Assembly (NCBI GenBank): GCA_007922195.1
Contig: ML682038.1
Location: 4,212,106-4,276,105, forward strand
Reading direction: 5' to 3'
From: Podocnemis expansa
Taxonomy: Eukaryota > Chordata > Testudines > Podocnemididae
DNA length: 64,000 nt
In this document: positions 32,760-43,735 of the stretch, one piece after another
Layout: each line of letters starts with the position of its first letter
Numbering within the stretch: position 1 is the first letter of the stretch
Notes under the pieces: model-generated
What the model was told of the DNA's origin: nothing
What the model saw: only the letters and a program-made list of their open reading frames with translations
The model's database searches: none
Translations under genes and position numbers: made by a program

Positions 32760-34530
32760 TTGAGGAGGAAGGTGTCACTGAGAGAACCTTCCTCCCGACC
32801 CCGAAGGGACCAGAACCAGGAACATTTGCGGTTCTGCCCCGTGGCGAAGAGGTTGATCTGAGGGTTTCCCCATCTGTTTGTCAGCAGGGAGAAAACCTCG
32901 TTGTGCAGGGACCACTTGTGATTCGCAAGGGGTTTCCTCCTGTGTGAGTCCGCTATGCCGTTGTCTACCCTAGGCAAGTGGGAAGCAGTCAGCGTGAAGT
33001 GATGATCTATCACTAATTGCCAAAGCTTGGTTGCTTCCTCGCATAGAGCCGAGGAATGGACACCCCCTTGACGGTTTTGTAGAGCATGGCTGCTGTATCG
33101 TCTGAGAGGACCTGGACCACCCTGCCTCGGATCTGGTCGAGGATGGTCATGCAGACCAGCCTGATAGCCTGGAGCTCCTTCACAATTATGTGGAGGAGTC
33201 TGTCCTCGAGATTCCAAACACCTTGTGTGGAAAGGCCCCCAGACAGGTGGGCTCCCCAGCCCAAGTTGGACGCATCCGTTATCAGAGTCACTGAGGGCTT
33301 CGACTCCCTACATGGAATTCCCCCCATCGCGAAGTCGGGGTCCTTCCAGATTTGGAGGGACTCCAGGGCGTATTGAGGGACTGAAAGTACCTTGTCCAGG
33401 CGGCCTCTTCCTGGTCGGAAGCTCGTGGCAAACCAGAGTTGGAACAGTCTCACCCGCAGGCGGGCTGTTCAGATTACCGAGGTGGACGCTGCCATGTGTC
33501 CCAAGAGCTGCATGCACTGGCGTGCTATGGTTAGCCTGGGCGCCTGGAGCTCCGTGATGATGGTGCAAATGGACCGAAATCTTGACAGGGGGAAGGACGC
33601 GGTGCTCTCTCGAGCGTTTAAACGTGCCCCAATTAATTCTATGTCCTGAATGGGATAAAGCTTGGATTTCTCTGAGTTTATGCAGAAGCCCAGGAACTCG
33701 CACAGATTCACTACCAGGTTGAAATGGTTTTGCACCTGTCGATTTGACTTGCCCACTATTAGCCAATCATCTTGGTAGAGGTAGATTCTTATATCCCTCC
33801 TGCGTAGGAAAGCTGAGACCGGTGCGACGCACTTTGTGAACACCCTGGGAGCTAGCGATAATCCAAAGGGAAAGGCGGTGAACTGGTAGTGGTGTCGTGC
33901 CATCACGAACCTGAGAAGACATCTGTGGTGGGGTCGAATGGCTATGTGGAAGTAAGCATGCTTTAGATCGAGGGCTGCGAACCAGTCTCCTGGGGACAGG
34001 GAGGGGACAATCTGGTGCAGGGAAACAATGCGGAACTTTGTTCTCTTTACGTGTTTGTTGAGTGCTCTGAGGTCTCGAATAGGTTGTAGGTCCCCCTTGG
34101 GCTTGGGGACTAGGAAGTAGCGGGAATAGAACGCTTTGCTGTGCTTTCTTTTTGGAACCTTTTCTATGGCTCTGAGGGAGAGTAGCTTCTGGCATTCAAC
34201 CTCGAGCCTGTCCAGCAGGTCTGGGTTTTCTGATATTGTGGGAGGAGGCGGTTTCCTCTCCCAAGGGATTGAAAGGAACTGGATGCGGTATACTCGCGCC
34301 ACTGTGTCGAGGCCCCACTGGTCTGACGTGACACAGGTCCGCCATGGGGTGAAGTGGCGGAGGCAGTGGGGGGAGACCAGGGGTTCTGGAGCGCTGCCCT
34401 TGGAGGGACCGTCAAAAACGCTGCTTGCGGCCCAAAAAGCTGTCCGATCTCTGTCCACACTGTCCAGACTGTGAGGCACCGAGCTTACCCCCTTTACCTG
34501 ATTGGCTCTTGTCTTTGTCCAGGTCCCCAA
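32366..34530 (-). pseudogene. DIRS reverse transcriptase-RNase H
   Basis: Frame 34530-33013 contains the RT: VPKPKGDLQPIRDLRALNKH, then the motif A block (FAALDLKHAYFHI), FGLSLAPRVFTK (motif B) and IYLYQDDWLIVG with the Y-x-D-D catalytic pair. A TGA near 33468 interrupts it after ASTSVI. The same frame continues with RNase H: LITDASNLGWGAHLSGG (first Asp), HIIVKELQAI (Glu) and VQVLSDDTAAMLYK (Asp). Near 33050 the frame shifts to 33217-32366, which carries HLPRVDNGIAD (RNase H end) and INLFATGQNRKC and runs towards the recombinase. This enzyme copies the element RNA into cDNA. Overlapping plus-strand ORFs are shadows. Confidence 0.88.
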
Positions 34531-34736
34531 GATGGCACTGGGGAAACTGGAGGGATCTCGGGAACTAGGTCTGCAGTTGCAACTGCTGTTTCAGTTGCTG
34601 TAACTGTTGCTGTAGCTGCTGATGCGACATCGAGGAGCGCCTAACAGGTTGAGGAGTGTAAATTCCGAGAGACCGGAGCGTAGCCATCGAGTTCTTCATA
34701 CCATGCAGCTTCATGTCTGTGGAAAATGCGAAGAGG

Positions 34737-36429
34737 TCAGGACCCTTGAAGAGAAGGTCCTGGATAATCTACTGCATCCGCATGGAAAGGCCATTGTTTT
34801 GGTGCCAGGCCAAGCGGCGCATAATGACTGCGGATGCCATTATGCTTGCCGCTGTATCTATTGTGTCTCAGGTTGTAGCAAGTGCATCCCTGGACGCTCT
34901 CTCTCCTTCGTCCAGCATTGCCTTGAAGTCTCTCAGGCGCTCCTCGGAGACGGCTGAGCAGTGATTTTTCAGAGCCTCCCACAAGTTGAAGATGTAGTGC
35001 GTCATCAGGGCTGAGTGGTTTGAGATACGCAGCTGTAGGGCGGCAGAGGAGCAAACTTTCCTGCCTAATAGGTCAAGCTTCCTCGCCTCTCTGTTCTTGG
35101 GCGTGGAGCTCGGCTGGCCCTGTCTCTCCCTTTAGTTGACTGCATTGACCACCAGGGATCCTAGGGCAGGATGGTGGAATAGGAAGGGGAATCCTTCCAG
35201 GGAGACAGAGTATTTCTTGTCTGTCACTTTGGACAAGGAGCGTGTTGGCCAGCATTCTTGGACGATACGAAACACCCCAGAGTGTAGGGGAATCGCGACC
35301 TTAGCCGGAGGGGCTCTACGGCACGCGTCGAAGAGGGAGTCATCTTCCACTTGGATCACCCCCAGCTTCAGCTTCAGATTTGCTGACATGCGGCAGAGGA
35401 GGTCCTGCTCAACGTGGGGTTCTCCCTCGTGGTCAGCAGACATGTCAATTAGGTGTTCATCGGGTGACGAGGATGATTGAGCCCTTGATCTGCTACATTG
35501 AGTAGAATCAGGGTCTGGCTCGTCGTCGGAGAAATCTGAGGACTCTGGCACCGGCAATCGAGCATAACGGAAGGAGGCATTGTCTGCCGTCGTGTTCAGC
35601 CAGTTGAGGGTCCACTCATTGTGCAGTGACCTCGTTGGCAGCAGAGATGCCATGGGAGGAGCAGAGACCTCTCCTGATGGTCGTATTCCCCTCGAGCTCA
35701 ATGATACAGAGCTCTTACGAAGCTGCTTTCTCAGACGCTTGTCGTGGGGGGGAAGAAAGGTGTCTTCGGAGGATGAAGGGGCAGTGCCACTATGGTCCGC
35801 TTCTTTGTCTTCTGCACCAGAGCCAGGTTTGAATGCCCTTGGCGGGTTGGTGCCTGAGCTGGTGCCCTACTTAGGGCAGCTGGGAGGTTACTGGGAGACC
35901 AGCAAGGTCGGTGCTGTGGCAGTACCGTAGCGGGCTGAGATTTCGAGCCCAGTACTGGTGATCAGCGGGGATCCTGAGCTGGGGCCGATCAAGGGTCTGG
36001 TGAAGCCCTGGTGGCTCAGCCACCATTAGGTGGAGCGGCTCCGTTCCCTGAAATCGAGAGGAGACGGCGCTCTCTTTCCAGCTGAGTCCTTCGCTTGAAG
36101 GATTGGCAAATAGAGCACTCTGCTGCAAGGTGGGACTCACCCAGCCAAGTGAGGCATTTCTCGTGTGGGTCATCCATCGGAAAAGCCTTGTAGCATCCTA
36201 AGCACGGCTTGAAACCTGGCATTTCGAGTTTTGCATGAAAGTCAGGCGCTTGCGTTTCACAAGATAATGCTGATCCGAACTGACGCTGATGGCAGAAAAA
36301 GGAACTGGGAGGGTCAGGGTCACGGTCACCTATATAGCTGTGATAGCGGCATGGAGGGGGCATTGGCTGTGCGCCCTGACCTGACAGGCTAATGCTAAAG
36401 ACTTTCCAAGCTACCATGTGCTGCAGCAC
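34737..36429 (-). pseudogene. DIRS Gag-like ORF, frameshifted
   Basis: Three minus-strand frame segments (36429-36016, 35701-35132, 35054-34737) follow each other without clear gaps. The first has PCLGCYKAF, HEKC and AECSICQSF, a Cys/His cluster typical of the DIRS ORF1 N-terminus. The second has an acidic stretch (SDDEPDPDSTQ) and DSLFDACRRAPPAKVAIPLH. The third, with its continuation, has capsid-like helical sequence and a glutamine-rich run near 34620-34560. The product would package the element RNA. Frameshifts lie at about 36100-35750 and 35100. No close match is recognised outside DIRS ORF1 proteins. Confidence 0.7.
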
Positions 36430-36474
36430 ATAGACACCTGTAACTGAATGATGTGAGCAGCGCTCGAAGGAGAA
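36300..36474. repeat. DIRS inverted terminal repeat (5' end)
   Basis: Complement of the repeat at 31086-31300: GGTCACCTATATAGCTGTGA, ACAGGCTAATGCTAAAGACT and TAGACACCTGTAACTGAATG. The outermost CGCTCGAAGGAGAA is complementary to the second half of the internal complementary region and stops matching at 36474, which sets the boundary. Confidence 0.9.
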
Positions 36475-39400
36475 TGGAGTTGTTTATCAGATGGTAAGTA
36501 AAAGTTTCTTATGCACTACTGAGTTTCCTTCCTCAAGCTTTTATATACAGAAAGTATAAATAATACTGTGACTTCTCCAGTGCTTCAGTTCTTTTTCATT
36601 ATATTGTGTTGACTGAGTCTCACATTTATAACCTCATCTCCAGATTATATGTGTTTTATATGCATTGGTTCCTGCTGCTCTTGTTTGTTTGGTTCAGTTC
36701 ATAGGTGCCACCTGAAAAATATTACATTGGAGAGCTCTCTTTATTGATGGAAGTTCATCCATTCACTTTTGAAAAGACATTCTTCACTCTACATCAGTGT
36801 AAATCAGAATCAACTCAATTGAAGTAGGCAGTGTGAGTGACAAATCAGGCTGTAGCTGCTCATTAGTAAAGATGTATAATGTATATAGAGAATAAGGAAC
36901 AACAGAATGGGTTACATGGATAGTCTGGCTCCTAGGACCTTAATTTAATTCCTCACAAGTAGTATTTATTACATCAAGTATTGTAATAACAAGTCACACA
37001 TTTCTAGACTCTCATCCCTTGGTAAGATTGTTATTAAGTAGGCAAACTGACTTTCTTGTAGGAAAGAGCATAATCACAGATTGTGGCCCTGCTCTGCTAC
37101 TGCATAATGGGCCACACCATGAATCTCTGAAGCAGAAAACCTGGAAGCCCATGACTGTACCACTCCAGTACAACTTCTCTAAGGAACAGCCATTGTGTGA
37201 GAATGATGAGATCTATAAAGAGATGGTCATTTTAATGCTCTGTTGATTTGTGTTTGCATTTGATATAGTTTGGCTATGAGTTACATGGAGATGCACTCAG
37301 TTTATACATAGTCACATATCACCTGGTTCATTCTTACCTCAAGAGCAAGAGTTCTCCACCTTTTGGGGCTGGAGACTTCCCTTGAGATAGTTCTGCACCA
37401 GGGGTACTCATGGCTATGTCCACTGGTGCCTCTCTTCTCCCTTTGAACTCCTGTGAGAACCCTGTAGATAGACAGCTACTTTTTTATATATATTTGCACA
37501 ACAGAGAAACCATTTATTTGCTGCTCCTCATTTTCAAAGTCCCTCTTCACCTATAAGAGGAGAATTTTTTCAGTGGAAATGGGAATTTCACCATTTCTAC
37601 TGCTATTCTCTTCTGTTTCTGTTTGTCTCTAACCAGTTGTTACCCTCACTTCTATCCCCCAGTCTCCTGGGGACAAGAGCAGGGAAAAAGCCAGTGGAAC
37701 TGAGTCTCTCCTTGTAGCACTGGCTGTCCTTGTGCTGAGTCTCTTCTTGTGGCACTGGCTGTCACATGCATTCAAAACAATTGCTGCCCCTGGTGAGGCC
37801 CCATGACCAGTGAAGGGCTCTGCCTCACAGATTAGAATCCACTAATCTACAGAGGAAGGCTTCCTGTAGGTTGTTGATTGGTGATTTTCCTCCAGTGAGG
37901 TAGTGAAACATCTAAGCATGTACAAGAAGCAAAAAAGCATAGACAAGTCTCGGCAAATGAGGGAGGAAGTTGGGCTGGTGGATACATGCTGGGCCTTTAC
38001 AACAGACTGTACTGCAGTTTGGGGTTTCAAAGAATAAATTGTGAGCTTTGATTCTGATTTTATGTTAACAACATTAAAGATGCAAACAAAAGCACCTAGA
38101 TGGAGAATTTGACTTAAATTTGCTCTGCGGCTTTGAAACAGCAGTTGCAGTATCTCCATTCTTATGATCAAACATTTTTCTAAAAAGGAATAAAAGTAGT
38201 GTTTTAAATGGAACATCATCTGTGTCTTTAGCATATGCATAGAATTTCCCTTGCAAATTTGTTCATATTTCCATGCCAAATTCAATCTTTTTAGTGGGAA
38301 TTCCTTTCATTTAAGGAAGCAGAGACTCTTGAGAATGAAAGTACATCTGTAGAGGCTCCCTTTCATCTCATATGTTTCAGTTCCCCATTTGTAACTGAAA
38401 TTGCCATTTCAGTCTATTCCTGAGATTATGATTTTCTCATAGAAGGGGAAACTTTCTACAGCAATCGCTATAGCAATTGCATAGTGGCAGGGGATGGGGG
38501 GACTGACCAAAATACATTAAGTGTGTTACATTTAAAGCACAACGAGAACATTTACACCTGTTGTAAATAACGAACCTTGCCAATTGTTTCAATCATAGAT
38601 CAGTTAAATCAAATAACAAAAATCTCACCTATATCTGGCCCTCTGCCTTCCTTTGCACTTAAGGATATAATGAAAAATTATAAACAGCAAATGCAGGAAT
38701 CCTTTTTGAAACCCACTGTAGAACTGTCTTTGTGCAGTGGCTTTACTTTGTGATGGAATTGCTTACAGGGGAAAAAATATCAACATATGTGAATATAACT
38801 ATACAAATGTCAATTTTGTTCTTATATGAATAATGTATGTGACAATAGCTGTACCATATATAGGTTTTACCTTATAGAATATCTGTATTTCATATCTGTA
38901 AGTTGCCAGGTTTCTGGATAGTTATAGTATGGTACTCCAGAGTCAAAGTAATAGGTGCTCCTAGGGGCAAGTTACGGAAAGTTTTATTTAAAAACAAACA
39001 AAAAACCAAGCGAAAATGAGGCTTTTAACTGCATTCTGTCAAATAGGCTACATAAATGTGGTATTTATGGTGTTTTATGTCTGAATCCATTTGTTTATTC
39101 ACTATACAATGAGCCGAGTAATCTTATAAATATTTATAAGTGAACTACAGAGCCTGGCATAGGCTTTACTTTGTCTTCCAGCATGTGGAATTATTATAAC
39201 ATGCACTATGTTAGTACAATATAAAACCGAATGTTTTGGCTACTACTTAATACATTTGACTGCAGGACTCTACACCAAACACACATATCTAGGCAGTCTG
39301 TCATAGACAATTGTCTTTAGGAAAATTCATGAGAAACCAGCACGTGATCATCGATTTCCCAAATCAGCTAGGGGCAGTATATGTTTGGGGTGTGGTGAGA

Positions 39401-39534
39401 TATAAAACAAGCTTCTCTGCACTTTGACCTGAGGCAGGATGATTTGGAATTCACGGATGAGTAGATTTTTAATGAATGGTTCAAAATGCACAGTAAGCCA
39501 TCTTGAAAGGTAGTAGAGGCAGAGCATAAGCAGA
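36475..39534. other. No gene recognised
   Basis: About 3 kb of AT-rich sequence. The longest ORF (147 codons, minus, 38285-37842) has no recognisable domain. No insertion ends or tandem arrays are evident. TTCTCCACCTTTTGGGGCTG near 37350 is faintly like a hAT end, but no partner was found. Confidence 0.4.
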
Positions 39535-39565
39535 CCAGAGAATTACATGGGATCATCAGAGTGAC

Positions 39566-39808
39566 TTGTACATGTTCTCCTCGATCCTTCCGGTCAAGCG
39601 TAGGGACCTGAGTAGAGAAAGATGCATCCTGGAGGTGAATGCCTGGCTGCAAAGATGGTGTCATCAGGAGGGCTTTGGCTTCCTTGACCATTGCATGCTG
39701 TTTCAGGATGAAGGACTGCTAAGCAGAGATGGACTTCATCTCTTGAGGAAGAGGAAGAACATATTCGGATGCAGACTGGCTGACCTAATGAGGAGGGCTT
39801 TAAACTAG
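39566..39808 (+). pseudogene. CR1 ORF1 C-terminal part, SGNH esterase-like
   Basis: Translation has VKRRDLSRERCILEVNAWLQ, WCHQEGFGFLDH and GLLSRDGLHLLRKRKNIFGC. The conserved D-G-L-H-L near the end carries the Asp/His pair of the SGNH-hydrolase (esterase) domain of some CR1 ORF1 proteins, and the frame ends at the usual RRALN. The N-terminal part of the domain with the catalytic Ser is missing because the copy starts near 39535. The domain's role in retrotransposition is not well understood; a role in RNP or membrane binding has been suggested. Confidence 0.75.
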
Positions 39809-39810
39809 GT

Positions 39811-40965
39811 TTGAAGGGGGTAGGAGACAAAAGCCCACAGGCAGGTGCAGGAGGACAACACTGGGAGAAAATGCAAGGACATAGATGCAATAGAACTGAA
39901 AATCGACACAGGAAAGTAGGGCAATCAGCCGGGTATCTTGGGTGCCTGTACATGAATGCGAGGAGCCTGGGAAACAAGCAGGAAGAATTGGTAGTACTGG
40001 CACAGACAAGGAACTATGATATAATTGGAATAACAGAGATGTGGTGGGATACCTTGTATGACTGGAGCTCTGCCATGGATGGGTATAAGTTGTTCAGGAA
40101 GGACAGGCAGGGAAGATGAGGGGGAGGAGTAGCGCTATATGTAAAAGAGCTCTATGACTGCCCAGAGCTCCATTATGGAAATGGAACCGAGCCAGTTGAA
40201 AATCTGTGGGTTAAGTTTAGAGGAGAGGGCAACAAGGGGGATGTCATGATGGGTGTCTGCTATAGACCTGCAGACCAGAAGGAGCAGGTGGATGAGGCAT
40301 TCTATCGGTAACTGGCAGAAGTTTCCAGATCACAGACCCTGGATCTCATGGGGGACGTCAGTTACCCTGACATCTGCTGGGAGGCCAATACAGCAGTGCA
40401 CAGGCAACCCATGAAATTTTTGGAGAGTGTTGAGGACAACTTCCTGGTACGAATGCTGGACGAACCAACTAGGGGCCTTGCACCTCTCGACCTCCTGCTC
40501 ACAAACAGAGAAGAATTGATTGGGGACATAGAAGTGAATGTCAAACTGGGCAGCAGTGGCCATGAGATGGTAGAGTTCAAGATGCTGATTAATGGAAAAA
40601 AGGAAAGAAGCAAAACACACACCCTGGACTTCAGAAAAGCAGATTTTGGCTCCCTCAGGGAACTGATGGGCAGGATCCCTTGGGAGGCTGATCTGAAGGG
40701 GAAAGGTGTCCAAGAGAGTTGGCTGGATTTTAAAGAAACCCTGCTAAGTGTACAGGAAGATACCATTCCAATGAGCAGAAAGAACAGCAAATATGGAAGG
40801 CGCCCAGTGTGGCTTAACAGAGAACTCTGCACTGAGCTAAAGCATAAAAAGGAAGCTTACAGGAAGTGGAAGCTTGGACAGATGACTAAGGAGGCATCAA
40901 AGATATGGCTCGGGACTGCAGGGATAAAATCAAAAAAGCCAAAGGACAATTGGAGTTGCGGCTAG
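39811..40965 (+). pseudogene. CR1 ORF2, AP endonuclease domain
   Basis: One frame with two stops (TGA near 40117, TAA near 40309). It has YLGCLYMNARSLGNK (endonuclease N-terminal motif), YDIIGITEMWWD (catalytic Glu), GGGVALYVKE, MMGVCYRPADQK, LMGDVSYPDICWE and LLLTNREELI, then the linker VWLNRELCTELKHKKEAYRK. The usual S-D-H motif reads SSGHEMVEF, so the Asp is changed to Gly. In a working element this domain nicks target DNA to prime reverse transcription. The frame shifts near 40900 into the RT part. Confidence 0.88.
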
Positions 40966-43062
40966 CAAGGGATGTGAAGGATAACAGGAAGGGATTCTAC
41001 AAGTCTGTCAATAACAAGAAGAAGAACAGGAATGGTGTAGGTCCCTTACTGAATAGCGCAGGTATCCTTGTGGTGGAGGATGAGGAAAAAGCTGAAGTAC
41101 TCAATGCTTTTTTTTACTTCAGTTTTCACAGGCAGAGCCAGCTCACTACACTGGGTATGGCAGATTGGAGAGAAGAAGAGAGGCCCTTGGTGATGGAAGG
41201 TTAGGTTAGGGACTACTTAAAGAAGCTGGATGTGCACAAGTCCATTGGGTCGGACAACCTGCATCCGAGGGTGCTGAGGGAGTTGGTCAATGGGATAGCA
41301 GTACTACTGGCCATTATCTTTGAAAACTCATGGCAAACAGGGGAGGTGCCGGAGGACTGGAAAAAAGCAAATATAGTGCCTATCATCAAGAAAGGCATAA
41401 AGGAGGATTCAGGAAATTACAGACCTGTCAGCCTCACCTCATTCCCTGGAAAAATCATGGAGCAGGTCCTCAAAGAATCCGTCCTGAAACACTTGGGCTG
41501 TGTTCACACAGCACTCTTATTTCAAAACAACAGAGGTTGTTTCAAAATAAGAAATACCCTGTTCACACGGCACCCGTTGTTTCAAAACAACGGCGTTGTT
41601 TTGGAACAACTTAAACCCCATGTGGGGACGAAACAATGTTGTTTCGAAATGATTGTTTCGAAACGATGCTGTCCGAACATGTTTCGAAACAACAGTGACT
41701 TGTTTCGAAATAACTGTTGCCTGAAACTGCTATTTCGCTTTGAGCTTTTTTCCTTAATTCGAATTAACAAACTGTTAAGTCGAATTAAGTTATTTCGAAA
41801 TAAGACATTATTTCGATACAAGCTGTTTCAACACAACTTGTATCGAAATAATGCCTGTGTGTGAACACAGCCTTGGAGGAAAATAGAGTGATCAGGAACA
41901 GTCAGCATGGATTTACCAAGGGTAAATCATGCCTGACCAACCTCATCGCCTTCTATGATGAGATGATTGGATTTGTGGATGCGGGAAGATCCATTGATGT
42001 GATATACCTCAACTTTAGCAAGGCTTTTGATACAGTATTCTCGTCAGCAAGTTAAAGAAGTATGGGTTGGATGTGTGGACTGTAAAGTGGATAGAGAACC
42101 GGCTAGATCAATGGTTTCAGCGTGTAGGAATCAATGGCTCCATGTCTAGTTGGCAACCAGTAACGAGTGGTGTACCCCAGGGGTCGGTCCTGGGGCCAGT
42201 TCTGTTCAACATTTTCATTAATGATCTGGATGAGGGGATTGATTGCACACTTAGTAAGTTTGCGGATGACACCAAGCTGGGGGGAATGATAGACATGCTG
42301 GAGGGTAGGGACAAGATTCAGGAAGACCTTGACAAATTGGAGCAGTGGGCCAACAGAAATCTCATGAGGTTCAACAAGGACAAGTGCAAAGGCCTGCACT
42401 TGGGACAGAAAAACCCCATGCACTGCTACAGGCTGGGGAGCGATCAGCTAAGTAGCAGCACCATAGAAAAGGACCTGAGGGTCCTAGTGGATGGGAAGCT
42501 GGATATAAGGCAGCAGTGTGCTCTTGCTGTCAAAAAGGCCAGTGGCATACTGGGCTGCATCAGAAGAAGTGTTGCCAGCAGATCGAGGGATGTGATCATT
42601 CGCCTCTATTCAGCACTGGTGAAGCCGCATCTTGAATACTGTGTCCAGTTTTGGGCTCCCCACTACAAAAAGGACGTGGACAAATTAGAAAGAGTCCAGC
42701 AGAGGGCAGCAAAAATGATCAAGGGGGTGGAGCATAAGCCCTATGAAGAAAGACTGAAGGAACTAGATGTATTTAGCCTGCAGAAGAGAAGATTTAGGGG
42801 GGATTTGATAGCAACCTTCAACTACCTGAAGGGATGCTCCAAGGATGATGGAGCTCGGCTGTTCTCAGTAGTAACAGAGGATAGAACAAGGAGCAATTGT
42901 TTCAAGTTGCAGCTGGGGAGGTCAAGGCTGGATATTAAGAAAAACTTTCTTACCAGGAGGGTGGTAAAGCATTGGAATGGGCTACCTAGGGAGGTGGTGA
43001 AATCTCTGTCTTTTGATATGTTTACGGCCTGGCTAGACAAAACTCTGGCTGAGATAATTTAG
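40905..43062 (+). pseudogene. CR1 ORF2, reverse transcriptase domain, split by a MITE
   Basis: Segments are 40905-41495 (with a TAG near 41202), then 41873-42050 and 42067-43062. Motifs in order: [60 protein letters not shown] (catalytic Asp region), [20 protein letters not shown] and [10 protein letters not shown] (F-A-D-D). The C-terminal region is intact for 331 codons through [13 protein letters not shown] sequence to 43062. The MITE lies between the codons for H-L and E-E of HLEENR. A small deletion and frameshift follow FDTV. Confidence 0.92.
41496..41872. mobile_element. Palindromic MITE in CR1 RT, TTCGAA-rich family A
   Basis: Starts GGCTGTGTTCACACAG and ends CTGTGTGTGAACACAGCC. TTG is repeated on each side (41493-41495 and 41873-41875), and removing the insert plus one TTG rejoins the CR1 codons exactly. 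The interior has about a dozen TTTCGAAAC/ATTTCGAAAT-type short palindromes. At 377 bp with no coding capacity and a 3-bp duplication, it fits a Harbinger-type MITE. Confidence 0.9.
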
Positions 43063-43156
43063 TGGGAGTGGTCCTGCTTTTTTGGCAGGGGGTTGAACTA
43101 GATGACCTCATGAGGTCCTTTCCAGCCCTATGGTTCTAGGAGTCTATAAGTCTATG

Positions 43157-43727
43157 TGCAGTGGTTTAAGGATGCTCCTGCTATGTACTCACTGTGTGTT
43201 AAATTCTGTATTAACTAGTATTTTCACCTAATTAGTAACTCCTCTGTCCCAGGAACAAATTCAAATTTAAATCTAAAATTGGTATCTGTTCAATGTTTAC
43301 TGGCATCTCTTGGCTAATCTTTGACCACTGATCTCTAGTCTCACCCTAGCTACCTCTGCTCTGATCCATCACACTGTAAGAGGATGCATAAAATGCATGG
43401 AAAAAGCAACATTCTGCTTTCTTGGTAAAGCAGCAATCTTCCCAAAGCTGGACCCACTTCCCATTACTTTACCATTGTCTTTTCTTCCCTTTCATATCCC
43501 TCACCCACAGGGCTCTCTTTAGTTATCAGATTATCTGTCTAATCTAGGGCCCAATCCTATGAGATACTGAACCCTCTTCATGGGAGTAGGAGGCTACTTG
43601 TTCTCACCTTGAACTGATTTCAGTAGAGGAAGGTACTCAGCACTGCAGGGGATGCTCAGCATTTGGTAGGATAGGACTCTTCAACTGTGAGCTCATGGTC
43701 ATCTTGAAGTACTGCAGGCAGCTCTGT
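43157..43727. other. No gene recognised
   Basis: Ordinary non-coding sequence between the CR1 tail and the hAT element. Confidence 0.4.
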
Positions 43728-43735
43728 ATTTATCC

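Larger units (their letters stand above)
31086..36474 (-). mobile_element. DIRS-type tyrosine-recombinase retrotransposon, nearly complete
   Basis: About 5.4 kb on the minus strand, in order 5' inverted repeat (36474), Gag-like, RT-RNase H, tyrosine recombinase, internal complementary region, 3' inverted repeat (31086). The presence of a tyrosine recombinase instead of a DDE integrase, inverted terminal repeats and an internal complementary region define DIRS elements, which integrate through a circular DNA intermediate without a target duplication; none is seen here. Damage consists of two TGA stops in otherwise readable frames and several frameshifts, so the copy is fairly young but inactive. 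A second, much older DIRS relative lies at 21195-22265. Confidence 0.92.
39535..43156 (+). mobile_element. Long CR1 LINE copy, plus strand
   Basis: Contains, in order, the end of ORF1 (39566-39808), ORF2 endonuclease, RT and a 3' end with GAACTAGATGACCTCATGAG and TTTCCAGCCCTATGGTTC, finishing in a TCTATAAG/TCTATG tail at 43156. This is a typical non-LTR CR1 of sauropsids, only moderately 5'-truncated. A MITE interrupts it at 41496-41872. Several of its stops fit C-to-T changes (TGA near 40117, TAA near 40309, TAG near 41202), and there is a frameshift near 40900 and a small deletion near 42050. Confidence 0.93.

Noticed and set aside
31425..35930. Plus-strand ORFs of 80-116 codons
   Set aside because: They are shadows opposite the DIRS genes, whose minus-strand products match known motifs.
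37350..37830. Possible hAT element starting near TTCTCCACCTTTTGGGG
   Set aside because: No matching right end or 8-bp duplication could be found.
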